Assembly: GCA_020851235.1 (NCBI GenBank) | Contig: JADZDD010000036.1 | Location: forward strand, 1 to 36,619 | Direction of reading: 5' to 3' | DNA from: Burkholderiales bacterium | Lineage (GTDB): Bacteria; Pseudomonadota; Gammaproteobacteria; Burkholderiales; Casimicrobiaceae | Length of the DNA: 36,619 nt | Shown: positions 28,423-36,605 of the stretch, in pieces | How the letters are laid out: each line of letters starts with the position of its first letter | How positions within the stretch are numbered: position 1 is the stretch's first letter | Notes under the pieces: generated by a model | Told to the model about the DNA's origin: nothing | The model's database searches: none | Seen by the model: the letters and a program-made list of their open reading frames with translations, nothing else | Program-made: the position numbers and the translations under genes

Positions 28423-30297
28423 ATGAGCAAGACCCCGCGGCTGTCCCAGGTCACGACCCCTCCGGCGGAGGGCGCCGCGCCGGAGCGCACGTTCGACGCC
28501 TCCGAGCTGCTGCGCTCGCTGCCGCATCTGCCCGGCGTGTACCGCATGTTCGATGCGCAGGGAAGCGTCCTGTACGTCGGCAAGGCGCGCGACCTCAAGA
28601 AGCGCGTCTCGAGCTACTTCCAGAAGACCGGGCACGAGCACCGCATCGCCGCCATGGTGTCGCACGTCGCCCGCGTCGAGACGACGGTCACGCGCTCGGA
28701 GGCCGAGGCGCTGCTGCTCGAGAACAATCTCATCAAGGCGCACGAGCCGCGCTACAACATCCTCTTCCGCGACGACAAGAGCTATCCGTACGTGTGTATC
28801 TCGGGGGATCCGTTTCCGCAGCTTCGCTTCCACCGCGGCGCGCTCGACCGCAAGAGCCGCTACTTCGGACCATTTCCCAGCGCCAGCGCGGTACGCGAGG
28901 GCATCGCGACGCTGCAGAAGGTCTTCCTCCTGCGCACCTGCGAGAACACGGTGTTCGCGAATCGGTCCCGCCCCTGCATGCTGCATCAGATCGGACGCTG
29001 CACCGCGCCGTGCGTCGGGCGCATCGGCGAGGCGGAGTACCGCGAGGACGTCGAGGGCGCCGTGCTCTTCCTGCGCGGCAAGGGACAGGAGGTCCTGGCG
29101 CGCCTGCAAGCGCAGATGGGCGAGGCGGCCGCCCGGCTCGAATTCGAGCGCGCGGCGCACCTGCGCGACAAGATCGCGCGGCTGCAAAGCCTGCAGGCGC
29201 GGCAGTTCGTCGAGAGCACGACCGCCGGCGACATCGACGTCGTCGCCGCCGCGAGCGATCGCGGGCTGTTTGCCGTGAACGTCGTCATGGTGCGCGGCGG
29301 GCGGCACGTCGGCGACCGCACGTTCTTTCCGCGACACGTCGACGCCGCACCCGTCGAGGTGGCGAGCGTCATTGTCGCGGCGTTCCTCGCGCAGCACTAC
29401 GTCGAGCGACCGGTACCGCCGACGATCGTCGTTCCGGACGTGGACGATCACGCGGCGCTCGCGGAGATCCTGTCGGCGCAGGCCGGGCAGAAGGTCGAGA
29501 TCGTCGGCAACCCCGGCGGCGAGCGGCGGGTCTGGCTCGCGATGGCGCAGCAGAACGTGATCCTGGCGATCGGCCAGAAGCTCGCGCAGAAGGCCACGCA
29601 GGAGGATCGGCTGGCCGCGTTGCAGGAGGCGCTGGGCCTGCCGGCGAGCGCGCAGCGTCTCGAGTGCTTCGACGTCTCGCACACGATGGGCGAGGCGGCG
29701 GTCGCCTCGTGCGTGATCTTCGATCGGCTCGCGATGCAGTCGTCGGAGTATCGTCGGTTCAATGTCACGCCCGCGCACGGCGGCGACGACTATGCGGCGA
29801 TGCGCGAAGCGCTGACGCGCCGGTGCGCGCGCATCGTCGCCGGCGAGTACCCGGCGCCCGATCTGCTGGTGATCGACGGCGGCAAGGGTCAGGTGGCCAT
29901 TGCCGCGGCCGTCCTCGAGGAGCAGGGGCTGCACGGGGTCCCCCTGATCGGCATCGCCAAGGGCCCCGAGCGCAAGGCCGGGCTCGAGGACATCGTGTTC
30001 CCGGACCGCGACGCGGTGCTCAACCTGCCGGCGGATCACCCGGGTTTGCACCTCCTGCAACAGGTGCGCGACGAGGCGCACCGCTTCGCGATCCAGGGGC
30101 ATCGCGCCCGCCGGGCGAAGGCGCGCACGACGAGTGCGCTGCAGGAGATCGCCGGCATCGGCGCCACGCGCCGCAAGGCGCTGCTCGTGCATTTCGGCGG
30201 GGTGAAGGGGGTGCAGGCGGCAAGCATCGAGGACATCGCCCGGGTGCCGGGGATTTCGCGGGCGCTCGCCGAGCGGATCTTTTCCGAGTTGCATTGA
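28423..30297 (+). CDS. uvrC: UvrABC excinuclease subunit C
   Basis: UvrC makes both incisions in nucleotide excision repair. The 624-residue product has the GIY-YIG nuclease domain (GVY 38-40 and YVG 51-53, then KARDLKKRVSSYF). A four-cysteine-like region contains CMLHQIGRCTAPC. The UVR/UvrB-binding motif (LEFERAAHLRDKIARLQSL) comes next, then an RNase H-like endonuclease domain (ECFDVSHTMGEAAVASCVIF, LLVIDGGKGQ). Tandem helix-hairpin-helix motifs close the protein (EIAGIGATRRKALL, RVPGISRALAERIF). The frame is open to 28303; ATG 28423 is chosen because the extension is Arg/Ala-rich and unlike relatives. It is followed by pgsA, the usual proteobacterial partner. Confidence 0.96.
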   Translation: MSKTPRLSQVTTPPAEGAAPERTFDASELLRSLPHLPGVYRMFDAQGSVLYVGKARDLKKRVSSYFQKTGHEHRIAAMVSHVARVETTVTRSEAEALLLENNLIKAHEPRYNILFRDDKSYPYVCISGDPFPQLRFHRGALDRKSRYFGPFPSASAVREGIATLQKVFLLRTCENTVFANRSRPCMLHQIGRCTAPCVGRIGEAEYREDVEGAVLFLRGKGQEVLARLQAQMGEAAARLEFERAAHLRDKIARLQSLQARQFVESTTAGDIDVVAAASDRGLFAVNVVMVRGGRHVGDRTFFPRHVDAAPVEVASVIVAAFLAQHYVERPVPPTIVVPDVDDHAALAEILSAQAGQKVEIVGNPGGERRVWLAMAQQNVILAIGQKLAQKATQEDRLAALQEALGLPASAQRLECFDVSHTMGEAAVASCVIFDRLAMQSSEYRRFNVTPAHGGDDYAAMREALTRRCARIVAGEYPAPDLLVIDGGKGQVAIAAAVLEEQGLHGVPLIGIAKGPERKAGLEDIVFPDRDAVLNLPADHPGLHLLQQVRDEAHRFAIQGHRARRAKARTTSALQEIAGIGATRRKALLVHFGGVKGVQAASIEDIARVPGISRALAERIFSELH

Positions 30298-30345
30298 CGC
30301 GGCGGGCACGCCGCGGCCGGCACCGGGCCCTGCGCCGCCTCGCGG

Positions 30346-30351
30346 TAGAAT
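30346..30351 (+). promoter_or_regulatory. possible -10 element (TAGAAT) before pgsA
   Basis: TAGAAT fits the -10 consensus in five of six bases and lies 58 bp upstream of the pgsA start, in a 112-bp gap after uvrC. No clear -35 is present. It may allow pgsA to be transcribed apart from uvrC. Confidence 0.35.
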
Positions 30352-30409
30352 CCCGTCGCGAACGCCGACGTGGACCTCACGTGCGGGGGTCGTCCTGCCG
30401 GCACCGCCG

Positions 30410-31012
30410 ATGCCCTTCAATCTTCCCATTGCGCTGACCTGGCTGCGGATCATCCTGATCCCGGTCTTCGTGGCGGTGTACTACCTGCCCGATGCGTGGC
30501 TGCGCCCCGAGATGAAGAACTGGACCGCGATGACGATCTTTGCGGTGGCCGCGATCACGGATTGGCTCGACGGCTTCCTCGCCCGCCGCATGGGCGAGAC
30601 GAGCGCCTTCGGGGCCTTTCTCGATCCCGTCGCCGACAAGCTCATGGTCGCCGCGGCGCTCATCCTGCTCGTGCAGCTCGGGCGTGCCGAGGCGTACCTC
30701 GCGATCATCATCATCGGTCGCGAGATCGCGATCTCGGCGCTGCGCGAGTGGATGGCGGGGCTCGGACGTCGCAAGAACGTCGCCGTCGCCTTCGTGGGCA
30801 AGGTCAAGACCGCGGCGCAGATGACCGCCATCGTCGCCTTGCTGCTCTGGGAGCCGGTCATTCCGGGCGTGTCGACGCCGCTTCTCGGCACGATCGCGCT
30901 GTGGGTCGCGGCGATCCTCACGCTGTGGTCGATGTTCCACTACCTGCGACTCGCGGCGCCGCATCTGCGCGGTGAGGCGATGGGCGATTCGACCGCGAAG
31001 CGACGCGAGTAG
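30410..31012 (+). CDS. pgsA: CDP-diacylglycerol-glycerol-3-phosphate 3-phosphatidyltransferase
   Basis: PgsA makes phosphatidylglycerol phosphate, the committed step to acidic phospholipids, in the inner membrane. The 200-residue product opens MPFNLPIALTWLRIILIPVF and has the CDP-alcohol phosphatidyltransferase signature D54-G-x2-A-R-x8-G-x3-D72-x3-D76 in DWLDGFLARR...GAFLDPVADKL. Further membrane segments follow to about residue 185. The length is normal for PgsA. It follows uvrC. Downstream, instead of the tRNA genes I would expect at this place in many betaproteobacteria, an ABC importer begins. Confidence 0.95.
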   Translation: MPFNLPIALTWLRIILIPVFVAVYYLPDAWLRPEMKNWTAMTIFAVAAITDWLDGFLARRMGETSAFGAFLDPVADKLMVAAALILLVQLGRAEAYLAIIIIGREIAISALREWMAGLGRRKNVAVAFVGKVKTAAQMTAIVALLLWEPVIPGVSTPLLGTIALWVAAILTLWSMFHYLRLAAPHLRGEAMGDSTAKRRE

Positions 31013-31121
31013 TCGATGGGCGCGCTTGCCGCGCCGCAGCATGCAAGGTCATGCGTTTCGGAGCACACTGCCGGGCGCACTGCGGCCGGTCGCGCCGCGC
31101 CTTCGCCGATCCCCCGTCGCC

Positions 31122-32171
31122 ATGCCCTATCTCGCCATCGAAGACCTTTGCGTGTCTTACGGCGGCACCCGGGTGCTCGACCACGTGAGCATCGGCGTCG
31201 AGCGGGGGGAGATGGTGGCGCTGCTCGGTAGCTCGGGTTGCGGCAAGACCACGCTCCTGCGCTCGATCGCCGGATTCGTGCTGCCGCAGGAGGGCACGAT
31301 TCGCGTCGACGGCCGCGACATCACGCACCTGCCGCCCGAGAAGCGCGAAACGGCGATGATGTTCCAGTCCTACGCGCTGTGGCCGCACATGAGCGTGGCC
31401 GGCAACATCGGCTACGGGCTGCGCATGCGCGGGTGGAAGGCGGCGGCGATCGCCCGGCGCGTCGATGAGATGCTGACGCTGCTCCAGCTCGAGGGCTTCG
31501 CGGCGCGACCGGTCACGCAACTGTCGGGTGGCCAGCGACAGCGCGTGGCCCTTGGCCGCGCCCTCGCGATCGATCCGCACCTCCTGCTCCTCGACGAGCC
31601 CATGAGCAACCTCGATTACAAGGTTCGCATCGAGCTGCGGCACGAGTTGCGCGCGCTGCAAAAGCGCATCGGCATCACCGCGGTCTACGTCACGCACGAT
31701 CGCGAGGAGGCGCTCACGCTCGCCGACCGCATCGCGGTGATGGATGCCGGACGCATCGCGCAGCTCGGCGCGCCGGAGGATGTCTTCCATCGCCCGCACT
31801 CCGCCTTCGTCGCCGGGTTCATGGGTGCGGACAACGCGCTCGATCTCATGCGCGGCAGCGGGGCGGACCTTGCCCCCGCCGTGGCCGGCACCCCGCAGGC
31901 CGCGCGCTTGCGTGCGCATTTTCGCAGCAACGAGGCGCACCTCGCGCACGAGGTCAACGACGTCGCGCACGACGCGCTCGTCCTGCCCGGAACCGTCGTC
32001 CAGTCGTTCTACGTGGGGCACGGCTACCGCTACCGCGTTTCCACCGGCACCGCCGACGTCTGGGTCGAGGCGCCCGAGCATCTCGCGGAAGGGACAGCGA
32101 CGAAGGTCGTCGTGCCGCGTGCGGCGCTGCTGCTGTTTCCATCCGATGATTCCCGAACCCGCATTTCCTGA
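31122..32171 (+). CDS. ABC importer ATPase, PotA/FbpC-like
   Basis: This 349-residue cytoplasmic ATPase powers the importer encoded by the next three genes. Walker A is GSSGCGKT at 36-43, the Q-loop is MMFQSYALWPHM, the signature LSGGQRQR is at 134-141, Walker B LLLLDEP is at 154-160, and the H-loop is YVTHDREEA. The region after about 240 is a TOBE-type regulatory domain with LPGTVVQSFYVGHGYRYRV. The group includes transporters for polyamines, iron(III), phosphonates and sulfur compounds. The frame is open upstream to 30972; ATG 31122 gives the normal start (YLAIEDLCVSYGG), with an ATG at 31041 as the alternative. Confidence 0.92.
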   Translation: MPYLAIEDLCVSYGGTRVLDHVSIGVERGEMVALLGSSGCGKTTLLRSIAGFVLPQEGTIRVDGRDITHLPPEKRETAMMFQSYALWPHMSVAGNIGYGLRMRGWKAAAIARRVDEMLTLLQLEGFAARPVTQLSGGQRQRVALGRALAIDPHLLLLDEPMSNLDYKVRIELRHELRALQKRIGITAVYVTHDREEALTLADRIAVMDAGRIAQLGAPEDVFHRPHSAFVAGFMGADNALDLMRGSGADLAPAVAGTPQAARLRAHFRSNEAHLAHEVNDVAHDALVLPGTVVQSFYVGHGYRYRVSTGTADVWVEAPEHLAEGTATKVVVPRAALLLFPSDDSRTRIS

Positions 32172-32183
32172 AGGAGGCAAGTC

Positions 32184-33332
32184 ATGCACGTACGCAGCTT
32201 GTTGACGATGACTGCCGCGGCGGTCGTATTTGCCGCGGCCGGTCCCACCGGTGCGCAGACCACCCTCAACGTCGTGACGGCAGGCGACCAGAACATGGTC
32301 GACTACGTCAACAACTATCTGGGACCCAAGTTCGAGGCGCAAAACCCCGGGGTCAAGGTGCGGGCGGTCGGCACCGGGCCGGGGGACGCCGGCTCGCAGA
32401 AAATCTACGAGAAGCTCTCGGCGCAACAGAAGGCCGGGGCGGCGACGTGGGACACCGACGTCGCCGTCGTGCATCAGCGCGGCGCCGCGACGATGGTCGG
32501 CGACAAGCTCCTGCTGCCGTATCGCAACGACATTGCCGCAGGCAAGCTCGTCACGCGCGACACCGCAAGGAATGCGCTCGGCGCGAATGTCGACGGCTAC
32601 GTGCTGCCGATGTTCCACAGCCAGATCGCGCTCGCGTACAACCCGGATCTCGTCAAGAATCCGCCGAAGTCGTTTGCCGAGCTGACCGAATGGGTGAAGA
32701 AGAATCCCAAGCAGTTCGGCTACAACGGCGTCAAGGGCGGGATGTCGGGTGTCGGCTTCGTGATGGGCTGGGTCGAGGCGAAGAGCGGTCTTGCCGACAA
32801 GCTCGAGAAGGGTCCGTATTCGGCGACCGACAAGGCGGCGATCGACAAGGCGCTCGCCGGCCTCAAGGATTTCAACAAGGACGTGACGCTCACCCCCGGT
32901 AACGCCGGCACCCTCGACATGCTCAATCGCGGCGAGATCGCGATGGGTCCGGTGTGGGTCGACATGTTCTACACCTGGGTCGCCGACGGCAAGCTCAACC
33001 CGAAGACCAAGCTCCTGCTGCCCTCGCCGGGCCTCCCCGGCCAGCCGATGTACTACGTGATCCCGGCCAAGGCCGCGAACGCCGCCCTCGCCAAGAAGTT
33101 CATCGACTTCGCCGAGAGCCCGCAGGTGCAGGCCGACGGCATCGTCAAGCAGTTCAACTGGTACCCCGGCATCGACCCGCAGCACGTGCAGGCGAAGCTC
33201 ACGCCGGCCGAGTGGAACAAGCTCTTTGCCGACGTCACGCCGGATGAACTTGCGAAGTATGGCCGTCCGTTCCCGCTGTCGAGCTACTTCACCGACATCG
33301 TCGAAGGCTACGAGCGCGTGGTCCTGAAGTAG
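32184..33332 (+). CDS. extracellular solute-binding protein of ABC importer
   Basis: This 382-residue periplasmic binding protein has a signal peptide (about 1-24, ending TGA or GAQ). The mature part follows the family 1/8 solute-binding pattern: TLNVVTAGDQNMVDYVNNYLGPKFEAQNPGVKVRAVG, then WDTDVAVVH, LPMFHSQIALAYNPDLVKNPPKSFAELTEWVKKNP, GEIAMGPVWVDMF and AALAKKFIDFAESPQVQADGI. The ligand cannot be read from sequence. Some likeness to E. coli YnjB is possible but unchecked. A strong AAGGAGG at 32171-32177 overlaps the stop of the ATPase gene, so translation should be high and coupled. Confidence 0.9.
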   Translation: MHVRSLLTMTAAAVVFAAAGPTGAQTTLNVVTAGDQNMVDYVNNYLGPKFEAQNPGVKVRAVGTGPGDAGSQKIYEKLSAQQKAGAATWDTDVAVVHQRGAATMVGDKLLLPYRNDIAAGKLVTRDTARNALGANVDGYVLPMFHSQIALAYNPDLVKNPPKSFAELTEWVKKNPKQFGYNGVKGGMSGVGFVMGWVEAKSGLADKLEKGPYSATDKAAIDKALAGLKDFNKDVTLTPGNAGTLDMLNRGEIAMGPVWVDMFYTWVADGKLNPKTKLLLPSPGLPGQPMYYVIPAKAANAALAKKFIDFAESPQVQADGIVKQFNWYPGIDPQHVQAKLTPAEWNKLFADVTPDELAKYGRPFPLSSYFTDIVEGYERVVLK

Positions 33333-33456
33333 CGGTGGATCGTTGCGGTCGCGCGGTGCCGCCCGGACGCGTGCGGCCCCGCATCCCTCGTCCGTTCCCC
33401 GCCGCGCCGGCCCACGCGCGCCCGCGCCCGGCGCTCCCGGGGCAACGGCTCGCGCG

Positions 33457-34305
33457 ATGATCGCCGCCGCCCGCACGGGACGCTGGCGCGCCTACGCGCT
33501 CATCGCGCCGGCGCTCATCGTCATCGCCGCGTTCTTCGTCTTTCCGCTCGCGCTCTCGGCGATCCTCGCCTTCCGTGCCACCGGCGGGGGCTTCACGTTC
33601 GACCATTTCATCAAGGCGTGGGACCTTTATCGGACCGACCTCATCTTCACCGTGGGCATCGTCGCGCTGTCGACGCTCGTGATCGGCGTCGTGGCGATAG
33701 CGATCGCCGGCTATCTCACGTTGGGCGAGCAGCCGCGCGCAGTGGCGATCCTGCGCTGGCTCTACCGCTGGCCGCTGTTCATTCCGTTCATCGTGACGGG
33801 GCAGGTCATGCGCACCTTCCTCGCGAAGAACGGCATGCTCAATCACGCGCTGATCGGCGTTGGCGTGATCGAACCCTTGCAGGCGCAAAGCCTCCTCGAC
33901 TGGCGCGGGATCGTGATCGCGTTCGTCTGGAAACAGGTGCCGTTCGTGACGCTGCTCGTCGCCGGTGCGATGGCCTCGCTGGAGACACAGCACATCGAGG
34001 CCGCGCGCAACCTGGGCGCGCGGCGGCTGCGGGTGCTCTGGGACATCGTCTTGCCGCAAGTGCGCGGCACGCTCCTCGTCGGTCTCGTCCTGTCGTTCGT
34101 GACGATGCTCTCGGTGCTCTCGGTGCCGATGATGATCAACCCGAATTCGCCGACGATGATCACCGTCGACATCGCGTATCGCATCAGCACGCTGTCCGAC
34201 TACCACGTGGCCAATGCCCTGTGCCTCATGTCGCTCGTGGTGGCGGCTGGCGCCGCGTGGCTCTACCTGCGGCATGCCGCGGCCGCACAGGCGAGCGGGG
34301 GATGA
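33457..34305 (+). CDS. ABC importer permease, first subunit
   Basis: This 282-residue inner-membrane permease has about six membrane segments, beginning with RAYALIAPALIVIAAFFVFPLAL. The EAA loop that docks on the ATPase is EAARNLGARRLRVLWDIVLPQV, near residues 188-209. It belongs to the binding-protein-dependent permease family (PF00528) of the PotB/CysT type. The frame is open to 33343, but the extra 38 residues are Arg/Pro/Ala-rich and are excluded; ATG 33457 gives a short basic lead to the first segment. The gap of 124 bp after the binding protein gene is very G+C-rich and may limit readthrough. Confidence 0.9.
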   Translation: MIAAARTGRWRAYALIAPALIVIAAFFVFPLALSAILAFRATGGGFTFDHFIKAWDLYRTDLIFTVGIVALSTLVIGVVAIAIAGYLTLGEQPRAVAILRWLYRWPLFIPFIVTGQVMRTFLAKNGMLNHALIGVGVIEPLQAQSLLDWRGIVIAFVWKQVPFVTLLVAGAMASLETQHIEAARNLGARRLRVLWDIVLPQVRGTLLVGLVLSFVTMLSVLSVPMMINPNSPTMITVDIAYRISTLSDYHVANALCLMSLVVAAGAAWLYLRHAAAAQASGG

Positions 34306-34348
34306 GCCGCATGCCCACGCCTGGCGCAGCGAAGACGGAGTCCGGCGC

Positions 34349-35173
34349 ATGACGGCCGCCGTCCGTGCGCGTCGCTGGTCGCAGCGCCTGGCGCTTGCGG
34401 TGTTGCTGGGCTTCCTCGCCTTCGCGGTCTTCGGGCCGATCGCCAATCTCTTCCTCTGGGCTTTCGCCGAGAAGTGGTACTTCCCGAACCGGTTCCCGCA
34501 GGAATGGGGCCACTCGTTCTGGGGCCGCGTCTTCAGCCCGCGCGGCGGAGCGGTGGCCTCGCTCGGAACCAGCGTGTGGATCGCGGTCCTCACGGTGGTG
34601 CTGAGCCTCGCGGTGGCCATTCCCGCCGGCTACGCGCTGGCGCGACTCAAGCTGCGCTGGCGCGGCTTGATCCTGCTCGCCTTCCTGCTGCCGCAAGCGG
34701 TCCCCAACCTGCCGGTCTACGTCAACATCGCCCGCGTCTTCTACGAGATCGGCCTCAACGGCACCGTGCTCGGCGTCGTGCTCGTGCACGCGTCGCACGG
34801 CCTCGTGCTCGCGGTGTGGATCGCCTCCGCCGCCTTCGCCGCGGTCGACGCCTCGCTCGAGGAGGCAGCGCGCAACATGGGGGCATCACCGTGGACCTGC
34901 TTTCGCACCGTGACGCTGCCGCTCGCCGGGCCCGGACTCATCGCGAGCGCGATCTTCGTGTTCCTCGAGTCGGTCGACGAGTTCACCGGCACGTACTTCG
35001 TCGGCGTGCCCGACGTGACGACGCTGCCGCTGCTCATGTTCAATGCGAGCATGGGTGGCAACTACCAGATCGCGTCGATCACCGCACTGTTGCTGCTCGT
35101 GCCCTCGATCGCGTTCATGCTCGTCGTCGAGCGGTTCCTGAAGGCGAACGTGCTGGCCGGGGTCGGCCGTTGA
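34349..35173 (+). CDS. ABC importer permease, second subunit
   Basis: This 274-residue inner-membrane permease is the partner of the preceding one. It has about six membrane segments, starting with LALAVLLGFLAFAVFGPIANLFLWAF. The EAA loop is EEAARNMGASPWTCFRTVTLPLAGPG, near residues 171-196. VESVDEFTGTYFVG-type residues after it (LESVDEFTGTYFVGVPDVTTLPLL) are typical of PotC-like permeases. The start is the ATG at 34349, 43 bp after the first permease stop; the frame extends upstream over that gene but the extension is unlike a permease. It ends the importer cluster. Confidence 0.9.
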   Translation: MTAAVRARRWSQRLALAVLLGFLAFAVFGPIANLFLWAFAEKWYFPNRFPQEWGHSFWGRVFSPRGGAVASLGTSVWIAVLTVVLSLAVAIPAGYALARLKLRWRGLILLAFLLPQAVPNLPVYVNIARVFYEIGLNGTVLGVVLVHASHGLVLAVWIASAAFAAVDASLEEAARNMGASPWTCFRTVTLPLAGPGLIASAIFVFLESVDEFTGTYFVGVPDVTTLPLLMFNASMGGNYQIASITALLLLVPSIAFMLVVERFLKANVLAGVGR

Positions 35174-35195
35174 GCGCCGGACCCGCGGACGATCG

Positions 35196-35211
35196 GGCGC
35201 GCCGGCGCGCC
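35196..35211. terminator. 16-bp palindrome between importer and GntR gene
   Basis: GGCGCGCC is repeated as GGCGCGCCGGCGCGCC, a perfect 16-bp palindrome, in the 81-bp gap between two convergent genes. It may form a hairpin and end transcription from both sides. There is no T-run, and palindromes of G and C are common at this base composition. Confidence 0.3.
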
Positions 35212-35254
35212 GACGATGACGACCGAACGATCGCCGCGACTTGCGGTGGTCCGG

Positions 35255-35926
35255 TCAGACGTCCTCGGGAACCGGTGCGGGCAGCGCCACCTGCACGCTG
35301 ATCGCCGCGTGCGTGAGGTGCGCGCGCACCAGCGCGGCCGCCGCCTTGGCGTCGTGCGCACCGAGGGCGCGCACGATCTGCTCGTGTTCCTGCCAGATCG
35401 CCTTGCGATACTCGCGGCGCGCCAGAACCTCGCGCATCGCGCGGCGCAGGTGATTCCACAATCCGCTCATCACGTCGACGAACAGTCCATTGCCGGACAA
35501 CTCGTAGAGGTACGTGTGAAAGCGCATGTCGGCGCGGATGAGATCGGGAATGGCGTTGCGCTGTGCGGCCGAACGCCCTTCGGCGATGATCGCCGAGAAT
35601 TCGCGCATCGCCTCCGGTGTGGCGCGCTGCGCTGCGAGCGACGCTGCCATCGGCTCGATGCCGAGCCGAAGCTCGTAGATCCAACGCATGAACTCGTGGT
35701 CGAGGGGAGCCACCATGAGCCCGCGCCGCCCGGCGTCGATCAGGAATTTCTGCTGCTTGAGCAGGAGCAGCGCCTGGCCGATCGGCTGGCGCGAGACCGC
35801 GAGCTTCGCGGCGAGGTCCTCCTGCGTGACCCGCTCGCCCGGCTCGAGTTGGCCGTCGCAGATCGCGTCGAGAATCGACCGGTACGCCTGCTCGACGATC
35901 GTCGGTTCGCGGTGTAATGATTCCAT
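35255..35926 (-). CDS. GntR-family transcriptional regulator, FCD subfamily
   Basis: This 223-residue cytoplasmic repressor-type protein has an N-terminal winged helix (about 8-72: AYRSILDAICDGQLEPGERVTQEDLAAKLAVSRQPIGQALLLL). A C-terminal all-helical FCD ligand domain follows (about 78-212). The FCD metal-site pattern is visible: D and H in RADMRFHTYLYELSGN, H in WQEHEQIVRAL, H in VRAHLTHA. Such proteins sense small carboxylates or sugar acids. It is convergent with the ABC importer and may control it, but no shared operator was found. Its start codon lies in a patch of less G+C-rich sequence that could hold its own operator. Confidence 0.9.
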   Translation of the reverse strand: MESLHREPTIVEQAYRSILDAICDGQLEPGERVTQEDLAAKLAVSRQPIGQALLLLKQQKFLIDAGRRGLMVAPLDHEFMRWIYELRLGIEPMAASLAAQRATPEAMREFSAIIAEGRSAAQRNAIPDLIRADMRFHTYLYELSGNGLFVDVMSGLWNHLRRAMREVLARREYRKAIWQEHEQIVRALGAHDAKAAAALVRAHLTHAAISVQVALPAPVPEDV

Positions 35927-36092
35927 GATACGGTGCGATGTTACGCGATTGTGCGGCGCTTCGGATCAGTCGTCGCAACGCCGCTGCGCCGCTGCCGTCA
36001 GCGACCGCGCCCATGGGCACCGTCGCGCCGACGCCGTTCCTCAATGGCGGGACCGCCCAGCCGCAAGCCGACCAAGACATTCACACGCCCGC

Positions 36093-36293
36093 ATGGAGCT
36101 TCGCAAACTGCGCGCCGGCCGCGCGATCACTCCCGACGAGTTCGACCTCCTCACCGACGCGCAACTCGAGCGTCTCGTGCCGAAGCGCTATCGCGAGTAC
36201 TTCCCGGGCAAGGACTTCTGCGCCGACGGTTACTTCTACCTTCATGACGGCACGGCGTGGAGCTTCTACAAGGGCGGCCTCCTCGACGAGTAG
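36093..36293 (+). CDS. 66-residue hypothetical protein
   Basis: I do not recognise this protein. It starts MELRKLRAGRAITPDEFDLLTDAQLERLV and ends rich in aromatic residues (YREYFPGKDFCADGYFYLHDGTAWSFYKGGLLDE): eight Phe/Tyr and one Trp in about 35 residues, with one Cys. It has no signal peptide or membrane segment. The mix of residues and balanced charge look like a real folded protein rather than a shadow frame, though the ribosome binding site is not clear. The frame extends upstream to 35688 over the GntR gene, but ATG 36093 is the natural start. It lies alone between the GntR gene and tRNA-Asn. Confidence 0.6.
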   Translation: MELRKLRAGRAITPDEFDLLTDAQLERLVPKRYREYFPGKDFCADGYFYLHDGTAWSFYKGGLLDE

Positions 36294-36366
36294 GGCCCGG
36301 CACGCGCAGGCCGATGCGCAGCCGCCGCGCCGGGCGGCGGACTGTCCGTCGGCGACGAAAACGCCT

Positions 36367-36396
36367 TTGACCGGCAGGCGCCGCGCACGCTATACT
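36367..36396 (+). promoter_or_regulatory. promoter of tRNA-Asn
   Basis: A -35 TTGACC (36367-36372) and a -10 TATACT (36391-36396) are separated by 18 bp. Each hexamer matches the sigma-70 consensus in five of six bases. The predicted start is near 36403, about 60 nt before the mature tRNA, leaving a 5' leader for RNase P to remove. Confidence 0.75.
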
Positions 36397-36461
36397 CACG
36401 GGCTGATTGCGATTGCCTTTCGGCCGCCCGTTCGTGGTTGCCGCGAGGCCTTCCCTTCGAT

Positions 36462-36537
36462 TCCCCGATAGCTCAGTCGGTAGAGCGACGGACTGTTAAT
36501 CCGCAGGTCCCTGGTTCGAGCCCAGGTCGGGGAGCCA
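36462..36537 (+). tRNA. tRNA-Asn (GTT)
   Basis: The 76-nt gene folds as a standard cloverleaf. The acceptor stem is TCCCCGA (36462-36468) with TCGGGGA (36527-36533), followed by discriminator G and an encoded CCA at 36535-36537. The D-arm contains AGCTCAGTCGGTAGAGC, the anticodon loop is CTGTTAA with GTT, and the T-arm has GGTTCGAGCC. It decodes AAC and AAU. If AspRS from this window is non-discriminating, this tRNA would be its second substrate. Confidence 0.97.
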
Positions 36538-36576
36538 ACGAATCAGGCACTTAGCTGTTAGTGCTCACTTCGTTGG
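36535..36576 (+). terminator. bipartite hairpin starting in the tRNA CCA end
   Basis: CCAACGAA (36535-36542) pairs with TTCGTTGG (36569-36576), and inside it GCACT (36547-36551) pairs with AGTGC (36560-36564), with a 4-by-4 internal loop between. The outer stem begins at the tRNA's own CCA. It could be a terminator, a processing element or part of a recombination site. No T-run follows. Confidence 0.5.
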
Positions 36577-36585
36577 GTATTCAGA

Positions 36586-36605
36586 ATAGACCCATTTGGG
36601 TCTAT
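36586..36605 (+). repeat. perfect inverted repeat after tRNA-Asn
   Basis: ATAGACCC (36586-36593) and GGGTCTAT (36598-36605) are exact reverse complements around ATTT. The sequence from the tRNA end to about 36605 has roughly 46% G+C, well below the rest of the window. It could be a second terminator hairpin or an integrase arm or core site. The window ends 14 bases later. Confidence 0.55.

Noticed and set aside
30918-33476. An 852-codon minus-strand open frame opposite the ABC importer
   Set aside because: It is antisense to clear ATPase and binding-protein genes and has no recognisable domain.
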